In this document: positions 55,681 through 63,913 of the stretch, piece by piece
Layout of the letters: each line of letters begins with the position of its first letter
How positions within the stretch are numbered: position 1 is the first letter of the stretch
Source: Parabacteroides sp. PFB2-10
GTDB lineage: Bacteria > Bacteroidota > Bacteroidia > Bacteroidales > Tannerellaceae
Assembly: GCF_029893085.1 (NCBI RefSeq)
Contig: NZ_JARXWI010000001.1
Span: 62,001 to 126,000, forward strand
Reading direction: 5' to 3'
Length of the DNA: 64,000 nt
Program-made: the position numbers and the translations under genes
The notes under the pieces: model-generated
Seen by the model: only the letters and a program-made list of their open reading frames with translations
Databases searched by the model: none
Told to the model about the DNA's origin: nothing

Positions 55681-58011
55681 ATGAAAAGAAACATTTTATT
55701 ATTCTTCTGTCTTTTATTGATCATGACCGGATGCTCCCCCAAGATCGGGACATTCGAGATCGGGGAAAACACCTTCCTGTTGAACGGTGAGCCTTACGTT
55801 ATAAAAGCGGCGGAGATTCATTACCCCCGTATACCGAAAGAATACTGGGAACATCGCATACAAATGTCGAAAGCGCTCGGCATGAATACCGTTTGCCTCT
55901 ATATTTTCTGGAATTATCACGAACCGGAAGAGGGACAATATGACTTCACCGGACAAAAAGATATCGCGGCCTTCTGTCGTCTGGCGCAGAAACACGGGCT
56001 CAACGTGATCGTACGTCCCGGTCCATACGTATGTGCCGAATGGGAAATGGGCGGACTCCCCTGGTGGTTGCTCAAGAAAAAGGATATCAAACTGCGCGAG
56101 TCGGATCCCTATTATATGGAGCGTACCCGCCTGTTTATGCATGAGGTGGGTAAGCAATTAGCCGACCAGCAGATCACGCGCGGCGGAAACATCATCATGG
56201 TGCAGGTGGAAAACGAATATGGAGCTTTCGGTGTCGATAAGCCTTATATCGCTGAAATACGCGATATCGTGAAAGAGAGCGGTTTTACAGACGTTCCTCT
56301 GTTCCAATGCGACTGGAACTCCAACTTCGAAAACAACGCCCTGGATGATCTTGTCTGGACTATCAACTTCGGCACAGGCGCCAACATCGACCAACAATTC
56401 GAACGGCTGAAAGAATTGCGCCCTACTACTCCGCTTATGTGTAGCGAGTTCTGGTCGGGATGGTTCGACCACTGGGGAGCGCAACACGAAACCCGTAGCG
56501 CCGAAGCCTTGGTGAACGGCATGAAAGAGATGCTCGACAAAAACATCTCGTTCAGCCTTTATATGACACATGGCGGCACCAGTTTCGGACATTGGGCCGG
56601 AGCCAACTTCCCGAATTTCTCTCCTACCTGCACCTCGTACGACTACGACGCGCCGATCAACGAATCGGGAAACGTGACGCCTAAATTCTACGAAGTACGC
56701 CAACTGCTCGAACGATACCTGCCGAAAGGAGAAAAGCTAAGTAAAATACCCGATTCCATTCCGACCATAGCGATTCCGGAGTTCGAACTCACGGAGGTAG
56801 CACCTTTATTTGATAATTTGCCCGAGGCGAAGCTGAGCGAAAAGATTCAATCGATGGAATGCTTCGATCAGGGGTGGGGAAGTATTCTCTATCGCACCAC
56901 CCTGAAGGCCTGCGACAAGCCCCAGTCATTGATTATCACCGAGGCACACGACTGGACACAGGTGTTCCTCGACGGAGAAAAGATTGCCACTCTCAGCCGC
57001 ATGAAAGGCGAAGGCATGGTGAATCTGCCGGCGGTCAAAGAGGGAGCGGTGTTAGATATTCTGGTGGAACCGATGGGGCGTATGAATTTCGGGAAAGGTA
57101 TCTACGACTGGAAAGGCATTACCGAGAAGGTAGAACTGGTCAATGGCAAGGAAACAACCGAACTAACCAACTGGCTGGTCTATAATTTCCCGGTAGATCT
57201 CTCTTTTGTGCAAGGGAAAAACTACCAATCCGGCGGCATCGCAAAAGATATGCCGGCATATTACAAAGGCACCTTCACCCTGGATAAGGTGGGCGATACC
57301 TTTATCGATATGCGCAACTGGAGCAAAGGCATGGTGTGGATCAACGGCTACGCTATCGGACGCTACTGGGAGATTGGTCCGCAACAAACACTCTATATGC
57401 CGGGTTGCTGGCTGAAAAAAGGAGAAAACGAAATCATCATTTTCGACCTGGCATCCCCCACGAAAGCAACCGTTGCCGGACTGCGCCAGCCGATCCTCGA
57501 TATGTTGCGCGGCAATGGCGCCTATACCCATCGTAAGCTGGGTGAAAACCTGGATCTGTCGGGCGAAAAAGTAGCCTATAAAGGAAGCTTCCGCCCAGGT
57601 CACGGATGGCAACATGTGACATTCGGCAAAGCGGAGAAGATACGTTACTTTGCTATAGAGGCGCTCAACGCGCACGGAGGCGACAATTATGCCGCTATGG
57701 CCGAACTGGAACTCCTTGGAGAAGATGGTAAGCCGGTGTCCCGTCAGCACTGGAAGGTGTATTATGCCGACAGCGAAGAGACCAATGAGGCAAATAATAT
57801 TGCCACCAATGTGTTCGACCTGCAGGAATCCACCTTCTGGCATACCGATTATTCCAATACAAAGGCTCCCTATCCACACCAGTTGGTGATTGATCTGGGT
57901 GAAGAGAAAACCATCACCGGTTTCTCTTATCTGCCGCGTGCCGAAGCCAATGCGACGGGAATGATCAAAGATTATCGCATATATATGAAGATGAAACCTT
58001 TTCTGAAATAA
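55681..58011 (+). CDS. Beta-galactosidase, GH35, lipoprotein
   Basis: This 776-residue protein has lipobox MTGC (Cys18) and should be anchored to a membrane. The TIM barrel shows IHYPRIPKEYWEHRIQM, IVRPGPYVCAEWEMGGLPWWLL, acid/base Glu179 in QVENEYGAF and nucleophile Glu256 in CSEFWSGWFDHWG. Two beta-domains follow, and the C-terminus (about 640-776, MAELELLGEDG...FWHTDYSNTKAPYPHQLVIDLGEEKTITGFSYLPR) is an F5/8 type C carbohydrate-binding domain. It should remove terminal galactose from galactan or arabinogalactan chains. It is a separate transcription unit. Confidence 0.96.
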   Translation: MKRNILLFFCLLLIMTGCSPKIGTFEIGENTFLLNGEPYVIKAAEIHYPRIPKEYWEHRIQMSKALGMNTVCLYIFWNYHEPEEGQYDFTGQKDIAAFCRLAQKHGLNVIVRPGPYVCAEWEMGGLPWWLLKKKDIKLRESDPYYMERTRLFMHEVGKQLADQQITRGGNIIMVQVENEYGAFGVDKPYIAEIRDIVKESGFTDVPLFQCDWNSNFENNALDDLVWTINFGTGANIDQQFERLKELRPTTPLMCSEFWSGWFDHWGAQHETRSAEALVNGMKEMLDKNISFSLYMTHGGTSFGHWAGANFPNFSPTCTSYDYDAPINESGNVTPKFYEVRQLLERYLPKGEKLSKIPDSIPTIAIPEFELTEVAPLFDNLPEAKLSEKIQSMECFDQGWGSILYRTTLKACDKPQSLIITEAHDWTQVFLDGEKIATLSRMKGEGMVNLPAVKEGAVLDILVEPMGRMNFGKGIYDWKGITEKVELVNGKETTELTNWLVYNFPVDLSFVQGKNYQSGGIAKDMPAYYKGTFTLDKVGDTFIDMRNWSKGMVWINGYAIGRYWEIGPQQTLYMPGCWLKKGENEIIIFDLASPTKATVAGLRQPILDMLRGNGAYTHRKLGENLDLSGEKVAYKGSFRPGHGWQHVTFGKAEKIRYFAIEALNAHGGDNYAAMAELELLGEDGKPVSRQHWKVYYADSEETNEANNIATNVFDLQESTFWHTDYSNTKAPYPHQLVIDLGEEKTITGFSYLPRAEANATGMIKDYRIYMKMKPFLK

Positions 58012-58060
58012 ACAATTACTCTAAAATCAGTCCGAAAACGAATCGGGCCTCCGTTTCTTT

Positions 58061-58092
58061 AACCCGCACAGGATATATACCTCGTGCGGGTT
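58061..58092 (+). terminator. Intrinsic terminator after the GH35 gene
   Basis: A 9-bp stem AACCCGCAC (58061-58069) with GTGCGGGTT (58084-58092) is followed by a long T-run. It lies about 50 bp after the stop codon. Confidence 0.9.
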
Positions 58093-58121
58093 TTTTTTGC
58101 CATCTTGCCTAAAAAACGGAT

Positions 58122-58287
58122 GAAAATGCGAAAATCAAAGTGTAAGCAACGGAGGCTATTTTCTAAGCAAATGGCATCTTTTTGCTTACACTTCGGTTTG
58201 TTAAAAAATGTTTCTCCCGGGAGTTTGTCTCCAAAGTCCCGGGTTTTCGGGGAAAAAGTCCTGCCGAAATATCAAAATGATATTTTG
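58122..58287 (+). repeat. Dispersed three-hairpin intergenic repeat, copy 4 (divergent)
   Basis: Stem 1 is AAGTGTAAGCAA (58138-58149) with TTGCTTACACTT (58182-58193) and a larger 32-nt loop. The linker keeps TTTCTCCCGGGAGTTTG. Stem 2 is CCCGGGAGTTTG with CAAAGTCCCGGG (one mismatch) followed by TTTT. Stem 3 is AAATATC-AAAAT-GATATTT instead of TTAC-GTAA. The changes keep pairing in each stem. It lies between the GH35 terminator and the ECF sigma gene. Confidence 0.85.
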
Positions 58288-58324
58288 GGTTTTCGCTTTT
58301 CAGGGATATCTTCATTAAAAAAAA

Positions 58325-58332
58325 TATCTTTG
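58325..58332 (+). promoter_or_regulatory. Bacteroidetes -7 box for the second ECF sigma gene
   Basis: TATCTTTG directly follows an A8 run (58317-58324). Transcription would start near 58339, about 45 nt before the sigma start codon. The A-run sits where the spacer meets the -7 box and could affect promoter strength if its length varies. No clear -33 was seen. Confidence 0.5.
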
Positions 58333-58385
58333 ATGCAACTATTTTTCTTCTATTTTCATCAAAGAGATAGTGAGCATAAGTACTT

Positions 58386-58946
58386 ATGAAAGAACAGCAG
58401 TTGATTGACGGATGCAGGCAAGGTGAATCATGGGCTCGTAAAGAATTATACGAGATCTATGCTCCTCTCATGATGAGCGTTTGTATGCGTTACGTCAACA
58501 ACCGTGAAACGGCTCGCGACCTGCTTCAGGACGGATTTATAAAAGTGTTTACCAAATTCGGAGAGTATGCAGGGAAAGGGGCGTTAGGTGCCTGGATGCG
58601 CCGGGTGTTCGTGACGACGGCCCTGGAGTATCTTCGAACAACGGACGCGTTGAAGCTCAGTGTGAATATCGATGATGCCGCTATTCAATCCATGCAAATG
58701 GATGAATCGGCCTTAGACCGCCTGTCAACCGAGGAATTGATGCGATGCGTTGCTCAATTGCCGGATGGCTACCGAACCGTATTCAATATGTATGCCATTG
58801 AAGGGTTTTCGCATAAAGAGATCGCTCAGATACTCGGTGTAAGCGAGATCACCTCGCGTACGCAGTTTATCCGGGCAAGGAATGCCTTACAAAAAAGTGT
58901 ACTTTCTTTAATTGATAAAGATCATGTCAGACAAAGTAGAACATAA
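58386..58946 (+). CDS. ECF RNA polymerase sigma factor
   Basis: This 186-residue sigma factor has region 2 in ELYEIYAPLMMSVCMRYVNNRETARDLLQDGFIKVFTKF and region 4 in LPDGYRTVFNMYAIEGFSHKEIAQILGVSEITSRTQFIRARNALQK. Its last 23 bp overlap the start of the next gene, which supports coupled translation. The next gene has an N-terminal cytoplasmic part and membrane helix in the position of an anti-sigma factor. Confidence 0.93.
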   Translation: MKEQQLIDGCRQGESWARKELYEIYAPLMMSVCMRYVNNRETARDLLQDGFIKVFTKFGEYAGKGALGAWMRRVFVTTALEYLRTTDALKLSVNIDDAAIQSMQMDESALDRLSTEELMRCVAQLPDGYRTVFNMYAIEGFSHKEIAQILGVSEITSRTQFIRARNALQKSVLSLIDKDHVRQSRT

Positions 58947-60162
58947 CGATTTGCCAGACCCGTTCAGCAGTTATCTGAAAGGAAGGCTGGAAGATCACCG
59001 GATGCCGGTCGAACCGGATCTCTGGGAGAGCTTGGAATCGCGCCTGAACGAAAGGAAAAAAGGGCGAACCGGCTGGATCATCGGTCTGTTGGCTGCTGCT
59101 TTGCTGACGGGTATGCTCTGGATATTCTTTCCGCAGACGGAGAGCGAAGAGCCGGTTCCTGCATTAGCCGAACAGCCGAAAACGGATTCATCGACTTCGG
59201 AGGTGACAACGACGGAGGTGATCGAAGAACCGATAACTGTTTCCGCTGAAAAGGAAAAGGTTTCTCCCCGGTCGACCGGCCGTTTACTGGCTGCTGTTGC
59301 GGAAAAAGAAGAGCCAACTGCGCCTCATACCATTTCGGACGAAGAGCCGATAGCGGTTGAACCTAATGAAAAAGAGGAACCTGCCCCCAAGAAAGAAGAA
59401 GCCGACAAAAGGAGAACGCCTACGCCCGAACGGGAACCGGCGGAACGCCGATTTACCTCTCGCCGGGAAACCGTGCGGAAAAAGAGGGAAGGCAACTGGC
59501 TGGTGGCCGCAGCGGTGGGCACCGGGCAGAGTGGATCGCTTGGTTTTTTCTCTACCGAGCAAACTTTGCCCCAAGAAGATTTCAGCAGTGGAGGAAGTAT
59601 TCCCATTCCCAATCATCCGGCATTTAATACTTCTAGCGGCCTGAATTCTGAAGATTTCACCGACATTGATTATGCCCTACCGCTCTCTTTCGGCCTGGTT
59701 GCCCGCATCCCTATCAACCGGACATGGGCCATCGAGTCAGGACTGGTCTACACCTACCTTTCAACCAAAATGTCGGGGCATCGAAGCCGGACCTTGGAAG
59801 GACAGGTGGAACTTCATTACCTGGGTATTCCGGTCAATCTGGTAGCGAATGTATGGAACCAGGGGCGATGGAATGCCTATCTGTCGGGCGGGGTGATGAT
59901 TGAGAAGGGACTTAATTCTATCTATACTGAGCGACGATTCTATGGCAACCGGATCGAAAACGTCACCGGGCGGACACGAATCGGCGGCGTGCAATGGTCG
60001 CTTAACGGAGCTGTTGGTCTCTCTTATCGCTTCTATAACAACTGGAGCCTATATGGCGAACCGAAAGTCTATTATTATTTTGATAACAACCAACCGATCA
60101 GCAGTCGCACAGAGAAGCCATTTGGTTTCGGGATCGGAGCTGGTGTGCGGTATCAGTTTTGA
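58924..60162 (+). CDS. Membrane-anchored protein with C-terminal outer-membrane-type beta-barrel
   Basis: This 412-residue protein has a cytoplasmic N-terminus (about 1-48, SYLKGRLEDHRMPVEPDLWESLESRLNERKKG). A membrane helix (GWIIGLLAAALLTGMLWIFF, about 50-69) and a charged Pro/Glu linker (about 70-190) follow. The C-terminal barrel domain (about 195-412) has strands such as SFGLVARIPINRTWAIESGLVYTYLSTKM, VELHYLGIPVNLVANVW, WSLYGEPKVYYYFDNNQ and FGFGIGAGVRYQF. The ATG after the TTG was chosen; it overlaps the sigma gene by 23 bp. The N-terminal part may control the sigma factor, while the barrel suggests an envelope sensor; both ideas are inferred. Confidence 0.82.
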   Translation: MSDKVEHNDLPDPFSSYLKGRLEDHRMPVEPDLWESLESRLNERKKGRTGWIIGLLAAALLTGMLWIFFPQTESEEPVPALAEQPKTDSSTSEVTTTEVIEEPITVSAEKEKVSPRSTGRLLAAVAEKEEPTAPHTISDEEPIAVEPNEKEEPAPKKEEADKRRTPTPEREPAERRFTSRRETVRKKREGNWLVAAAVGTGQSGSLGFFSTEQTLPQEDFSSGGSIPIPNHPAFNTSSGLNSEDFTDIDYALPLSFGLVARIPINRTWAIESGLVYTYLSTKMSGHRSRTLEGQVELHYLGIPVNLVANVWNQGRWNAYLSGGVMIEKGLNSIYTERRFYGNRIENVTGRTRIGGVQWSLNGAVGLSYRFYNNWSLYGEPKVYYYFDNNQPISSRTEKPFGFGIGAGVRYQF

Positions 60163-60188
60163 ATTTTTAGATATGGGGTTGGTGAATT

Positions 60189-60474
60189 GGAGGAAATATT
60201 GGAAGATTTGCAGAAAGCACTATCTCGGCTCCCCTTCTTAGAAAAGAAGGGGGGGACCATCGCTTGCGATGGTGGGGTAGTTTGATATATTAAAAATCAC
60301 ACATTTATTCTGTTTTGTGTATTTGTGACTACCAAATGAATAGGAAAAATATTTATCAAGAATTCAAACTACCCCACCGCTGCGAGCAGCGGTCCACCCC
60401 CTTCTTTTCTAAGAAGGGGAGCTTTGGATACTTATTTCGGTACTCCTTGGATCTTCCAATATTACAAAACCTCC
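60189..60474. repeat. Nested inverted-repeat element (MITE-like)
   Basis: Outer arms AATATTGGAAGAT (60195-60207) and ATCTTCCAATATT (60451-60463) are flanked by GGAGG and CCTCC. Inner arms of about 58 bp (60228-60285 and 60364-60422) are nearly perfect complements. Each inner arm carries its own small palindrome (CCATCGC-TT-GCGATGG and CCGCTGCGAGCAGCGG). A 78-bp AT-rich centre lies between. No open reading frame was seen, so it would be non-autonomous. It separates the barrel gene from the LVIVD gene. Nothing else is evident in the 350-bp gap. Confidence 0.85.
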
Positions 60475-60512
60475 CCCCTATTGATTGACTTTATAATAAA
60501 CTTATAATTAAA

Positions 60513-61790
60513 ATGAATATGAAACGAATCAGTTTTTTTGCATTTGTCACGCTGGCCTCTCTTTTGAGCAGTTGCAGCGATATGGTGAAAGAGCGTGTAG
60601 AGTACATGATAAACGAACCGGTCTTTATGTCGATGGCTGAGTTTCGTTCGTCGGTCAAGGTGACCACTCGCTCGGAAGCGATTGAAGCACATGGCAAGAT
60701 GTGTTTCTACAATGGCTATTTGTATATCTCGGAACCCGAAAAGGGAATTCATATTATCGACAATACGAATCCTGCCAAGCCACAATCGGTTGGTTTTATT
60801 GAACTGTTGGGGAATATGGATATCGCGGTGCGGAATGAAAAACTGTATGCCGACAGCTATATCGACCTGGTTTGGTTTGACCTGGCTACTCCGTCCAAAC
60901 CCGAATACATTGGGCGGTTGGAAGGTGTTTTCCCGGATGCTTTGCCTGTGATCGATAATGAATTCGGGTATGATTATTCCCTTTGTAACCCCTCAACGAC
61001 GGGAAATACCCAAATCGTTGTCGGTTGGAAATTGACTCAACGATCGGAAGAGGTGCAGTATTATCGCTACAACAATAATATGCCTATGATGGACAGTTCA
61101 GGTGCCTATTACGCTTCAAGCGGAGATGGTATGACCAATGGTGTGAATGGTTCTATGTCGCGCTTCGGCTTGTACGAGGATTATCTGTACGCGGTGATTG
61201 AGAACTATATGGCGATTTTCGATCTCTCGGGCGATCAGCCTAAGAAAGCGGTGGAGAGTATTCCGGTCGATTGGAACGTAGAGACAATCTTTCCCTACAA
61301 AGACTGTCTGTTTTTGGGTACGCCAACGGGCATGAGTATCTACTCGGTGGCCGATCCGCTGAAGCCGGAGCGTATGTCGACGGTCAGCCATGTGTTCGGA
61401 TGCGACCCGGTGGTGGTCGAAAATGACCTGGCGTATGTGACGATCCATTCCGATAACTGGTGCGGACAAAACAACAATGAGTTGATGATTATCGACGTAA
61501 GCGATGTGCGCTCGCCTCGTCATATCGTGACCTACAATATGAAAAAGCCCAAAGGACTGGGCATTGACAACGGCACGCTTTTCCTTTGCGACGACGGCTT
61601 GCAGGTGTTTAAGGTGGGCGATCCACAACAACTGATGGCTAATCGGTTGGTGCATTATGCCGGCATGGAGGGATACGATGTGATCCCGTTTGATAATATC
61701 TTGATGATGATTGCCGACGATGGACTGTATCAATATGACTACAGTAGCCTCGATAAGATTACGAAGCTGAGTAAGATCGCATTCAAGTAA
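60513..61790 (+). CDS. LVIVD-repeat lipoprotein
   Basis: This 425-residue lipoprotein has Cys21 in LLSSC. The body has repeated units of the LVIVD propeller type (YNGYLYISEPEKGIHIIDNTNPAKPQSVGFIEL, NEKLYADSYIDLVWFDLATPSKPEYIGRLEG, YKDCLFLGTPTGMSIYSVADPLKPERMSTVSHV, ELMIIDVSDVRSPRHIVTYNM). The fold is a seven-bladed-type propeller thought to bind ligands or partners outside the cell. It follows the sigma and barrel genes, from which the inverted-repeat element separates it. Its role is unknown. Confidence 0.88.
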   Translation: MNMKRISFFAFVTLASLLSSCSDMVKERVEYMINEPVFMSMAEFRSSVKVTTRSEAIEAHGKMCFYNGYLYISEPEKGIHIIDNTNPAKPQSVGFIELLGNMDIAVRNEKLYADSYIDLVWFDLATPSKPEYIGRLEGVFPDALPVIDNEFGYDYSLCNPSTTGNTQIVVGWKLTQRSEEVQYYRYNNNMPMMDSSGAYYASSGDGMTNGVNGSMSRFGLYEDYLYAVIENYMAIFDLSGDQPKKAVESIPVDWNVETIFPYKDCLFLGTPTGMSIYSVADPLKPERMSTVSHVFGCDPVVVENDLAYVTIHSDNWCGQNNNELMIIDVSDVRSPRHIVTYNMKKPKGLGIDNGTLFLCDDGLQVFKVGDPQQLMANRLVHYAGMEGYDVIPFDNILMMIADDGLYQYDYSSLDKITKLSKIAFK

Positions 61791-61808
61791 GCCACATAAA
61801 CACAATAA

Positions 61809-61840
61809 AAAAACCGGTTCCCTTCAGGAAACCGGTTTTT
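61809..61840. terminator. Intrinsic terminator between the LVIVD gene and tRNA-Asn
   Basis: AAAAACCGGTT (61809-61819) pairs with AACCGGTTTTT (61830-61840), with A and T runs on either side. It can end the LVIVD transcript and, on the minus strand, the tRNA transcript. Confidence 0.9.
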
Positions 61841-61845
61841 CTTTG

Positions 61846-61919
61846 CTCTTCCTCTTGGACTTGAACCAAGGACCCTCTGATTAACAGTCAGATGCTCTAA
61901 CCAACTGAGCTAAGGAAGA
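61846..61919 (-). tRNA. tRNA-Asn (GUU)
   Basis: On the minus strand the 74-nt cloverleaf is complete: acceptor TCTTCCT with AGGAAGA, T-A at 8-9, D-arm GCTC...GAGC, anticodon stem TCTGA with TCAGA and loop CTGTTAA, and T-arm CTTGG-TTCAAGT-CCAAG. The anticodon GTT (61883-61885 on the plus strand) reads Asn codons. The CCA end is not encoded. Confidence 0.96.
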
Positions 61920-61959
61920 ATGTAAACTGTTCATCAAACTCCTTTTTTGAACGGCGATG

Positions 61960-61990
61960 CAAAGGTAAATCTTATTTTTATATCTGCAAA
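61960..61990 (-). promoter_or_regulatory. tRNA-Asn promoter, TTTG-N19-TACCTTTG
   Basis: On the minus strand TTTG (61990-61987), 19 bp and TACCTTTG (61967-61960) are a full Bacteroidetes promoter. The predicted start near 61953 leaves a 5' leader of about 35 nt before the mature tRNA. Confidence 0.8.
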
Positions 61991-62106
61991 TATTTTGTTG
62001 AAAAATTGAATGAAATCGGCCGACTTTATGTTCTTCATAATGTACGATATTCTCCTGGAAGCTCGCATAAAAAGTCGCGCAAAAATGTCTGAATGATTAT
62101 TTATTG

Positions 62107-62114
62107 TACTTTTG
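62107..62114 (+). promoter_or_regulatory. -7 box (TACTTTTG) for the delta' gene
   Basis: TACTTTTG fits TAnnTTTG and lies 22 bp before the delta' start codon. The -33 side is not clear. Confidence 0.45.
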
Positions 62115-62136
62115 TTGAAAGTAACAGACAAAAAAT

Positions 62137-63261
62137 ATGTATTTCAAAGATATCATAGGACAAGAAGAGGTAAAAAACAGACTGATACAATCCGCCCGGT
62201 CAGGCATTGTGCCTCATGCGCAACTATTTACAGAGAATGGTGGTGCTGGTGCTTTCCCGTTAGCGCTTGCCTATGCACGCTATTTGAACTGCCAGGCACG
62301 CGGCTCGGAAGATGCTTGTGGAAAATGCCCATCCTGTTTGAAATTCAACGAACTGGCACATCCCGACCTGCATTTTGTCTTTCCTATTATTTCCAAAAAA
62401 GAGAAGAAAAAAGAGGTATGCGATGATTATATAAGTGAATGGCGCGAGTTCCTGTTGGACAGGCCTTACTTCTCGCTCGACGACTGGTTGAATGAGATGG
62501 ACGCCGGCAATTCGCAGGCGATTATCTATTCCAAAGAGAGCGATGAAATCATACGCAAGCTCAGCCTGAAAATTTACGAGGCGGACTACCGCATCCTCTT
62601 TGTATGGCTGCCGGAGAAGCTGCATCCGACCTGTGCCAACAAATTATTGAAAATCATCGAGGAGCCACCTGCAAACACGGTGATCCTGATGGTATCCGAA
62701 ACACCGGACCTAATCTTGGGAACCATCTTGTCGCGTGCGCAACGGATTCATGTGCGCCCCATTCAGACAGAAGCGATAGCCCAGGCACTGATACAACTCT
62801 ACCACCTGGAGCCCCAAGACGCTATGCAGATCGCCCATCTGGCCGACGGTAATTTCCTGCAGGCTGTCGAGGCGATCAGTATGGGGGAGGAAAACCAGTT
62901 CTTCCTGGAGCAGTTCAAGGGCATGATGCGCAACTCCTGGTCGCGCAATGTGAAAGGTATGAAAGAGATGGGGGATCTGATGGCCGGCATCGGGCGCGAA
63001 CGACAGAAAAACTTCCTCGCCTATTGCCAACACCTGATACGGGAGAACTTCATCTACCGCTTCCAGGCGCCTGAAATGAATTATATGAACAAAGAGGAAA
63101 GCCATTTCTCGGTGAAGTTTTCTCCTTTTGTAAACGAAAGAAATGTATTCGATCTGATGGACGAACTGGCCAAAGCCGAACGTCATATCACGCAAAATGT
63201 CAACAGTAAAATGGTCTTTTTTGATTTGGGACTGCGCATTACGGTTTTGATTAAGAAATAA
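62137..63261 (+). CDS. holB: DNA polymerase III subunit delta'
   Basis: This 374-residue clamp-loader subunit resembles DnaX at its N-terminus (MYFKDIIGQEEVKNRLIQSARSGIVPHAQLF). The P-loop position reads NGGAGAFPLA without the Lys of Walker A, as expected for the non-ATPase delta' subunit. Zinc cysteines are present (CQARGSEDACGKCPSC). AAA+ motifs follow (KLLKIIEEPPANTVILMVSETPDLILGTILSRAQ). It pairs functionally with dnaX, also in this window. Confidence 0.92.
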   Translation: MYFKDIIGQEEVKNRLIQSARSGIVPHAQLFTENGGAGAFPLALAYARYLNCQARGSEDACGKCPSCLKFNELAHPDLHFVFPIISKKEKKKEVCDDYISEWREFLLDRPYFSLDDWLNEMDAGNSQAIIYSKESDEIIRKLSLKIYEADYRILFVWLPEKLHPTCANKLLKIIEEPPANTVILMVSETPDLILGTILSRAQRIHVRPIQTEAIAQALIQLYHLEPQDAMQIAHLADGNFLQAVEAISMGEENQFFLEQFKGMMRNSWSRNVKGMKEMGDLMAGIGRERQKNFLAYCQHLIRENFIYRFQAPEMNYMNKEESHFSVKFSPFVNERNVFDLMDELAKAERHITQNVNSKMVFFDLGLRITVLIKK

Positions 63262-63290
63262 GCAACAATGCTTTCTAACAAAAATAACAC

Positions 63291-63298
63291 TATCTTTG
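63291..63298 (+). promoter_or_regulatory. -7 box (TATCTTTG) for the toxin-antitoxin pair
   Basis: TATCTTTG lies 20 bp before the antitoxin ATG at 63319. A start near 63305 would exclude an upstream in-frame ATG at 63268 and supports the shorter reading. Confidence 0.6.
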
Positions 63299-63318
63299 AG
63301 ATAGAAAAAATAACGACC

Positions 63319-63570
63319 ATGACTACCTTTGAATTAGAATTAAAGCAATCGCTTATCCGTAAACTCATGCAAACGGACGACCAGTCTTTATTGGAAAAGG
63401 TGAAAAGTATTTTAATACCAAACCCGGCAGAAGAAGAAAAAGAAGACCTGTTCTATTTTTCCAATGAGCTGAAGGAAAAGATCCATACAGCAATGGAGCA
63501 AGCAGAAAATAATCAAACGATTGATAGCGAAAATGTAGATAAAGAAGTACAGAAATGGCTCGAAGAATAG
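63319..63570 (+). CDS. Putative antitoxin of a RelE/ParE-type pair
   Basis: This 83-residue acidic protein (MTTFELELKQSLIRKLMQTDDQSLLEKVKSILIPN, then acidic and helical to the end) precedes and overlaps a toxin-like gene by 16 bp, a common antitoxin-toxin layout. No DNA-binding motif was recognised, so the assignment rests mainly on position, size and charge. Confidence 0.72.
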   Translation: MTTFELELKQSLIRKLMQTDDQSLLEKVKSILIPNPAEEEKEDLFYFSNELKEKIHTAMEQAENNQTIDSENVDKEVQKWLEE

Positions 63571-63860
63571 TCTGGACCCAAAACGCGAACCTTACTTTGA
63601 AAGACACCTTACTCTATTTCAGGAAACGAAACGGAAATAATAAGTATAGTCGTCAACTCTATGATAAATTCAATGAAATCCTTCTTTTAGTAGCCCAAAG
63701 CCCGACAATAGGTGGGCAAACTGAGATTGACAATGTCAGATATATCATACCCCATCCTGATTATATGATCTTTTATCAATACGACACAAGAAAGATTACG
63801 GTTCTCACACTATGGGATTGTCGGCAGGATCCCAATAGATTAAAAACAAAAAATTCTTGA
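63555..63860 (+). CDS. RelE/ParE-superfamily toxin
   Basis: This 101-residue basic protein (MARRIVWTQNANLTLKDTLLYFRKRNGNNKYSRQLYDKF, with SPTIGGQTEIDNVRYIIPHPDYMIFYQYDTRKITVLTLWDCRQDP) has the helix-helix-sheet pattern and C-terminal Arg/Trp-Asp region of ParE/RelE-type toxins. Targets in this superfamily are mRNA on the ribosome or gyrase; which applies here cannot be told. The stop codon lies inside the following hairpin. Confidence 0.85.
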   Translation: MARRIVWTQNANLTLKDTLLYFRKRNGNNKYSRQLYDKFNEILLLVAQSPTIGGQTEIDNVRYIIPHPDYMIFYQYDTRKITVLTLWDCRQDPNRLKTKNS

Positions 63861-63892
63861 TCCGGATACTTCATTTCTCCGAATCAAGAATT
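63852..63892 (-). terminator. Hairpin between the toxin gene and the right-edge gene
   Basis: A 15-bp stem (63852-63866 with 63878-63892, 11-nt loop) has one C-A mismatch on the plus strand that is a G-T wobble on the minus strand. It overlaps the toxin stop codon. It can end the minus-strand gene that enters from the right. Confidence 0.65.
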
Positions 63893-63913
63893 CTTCTTCA
63901 AAAAAGATTTTCT

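Noticed and set aside
61846-63860. tRNA-Asn next to a toxin-antitoxin pair as a sign of an integrated island
   Set aside because: No integrase, no duplicated tRNA end and no other mobile gene was seen; the delta' gene between them is a core gene.
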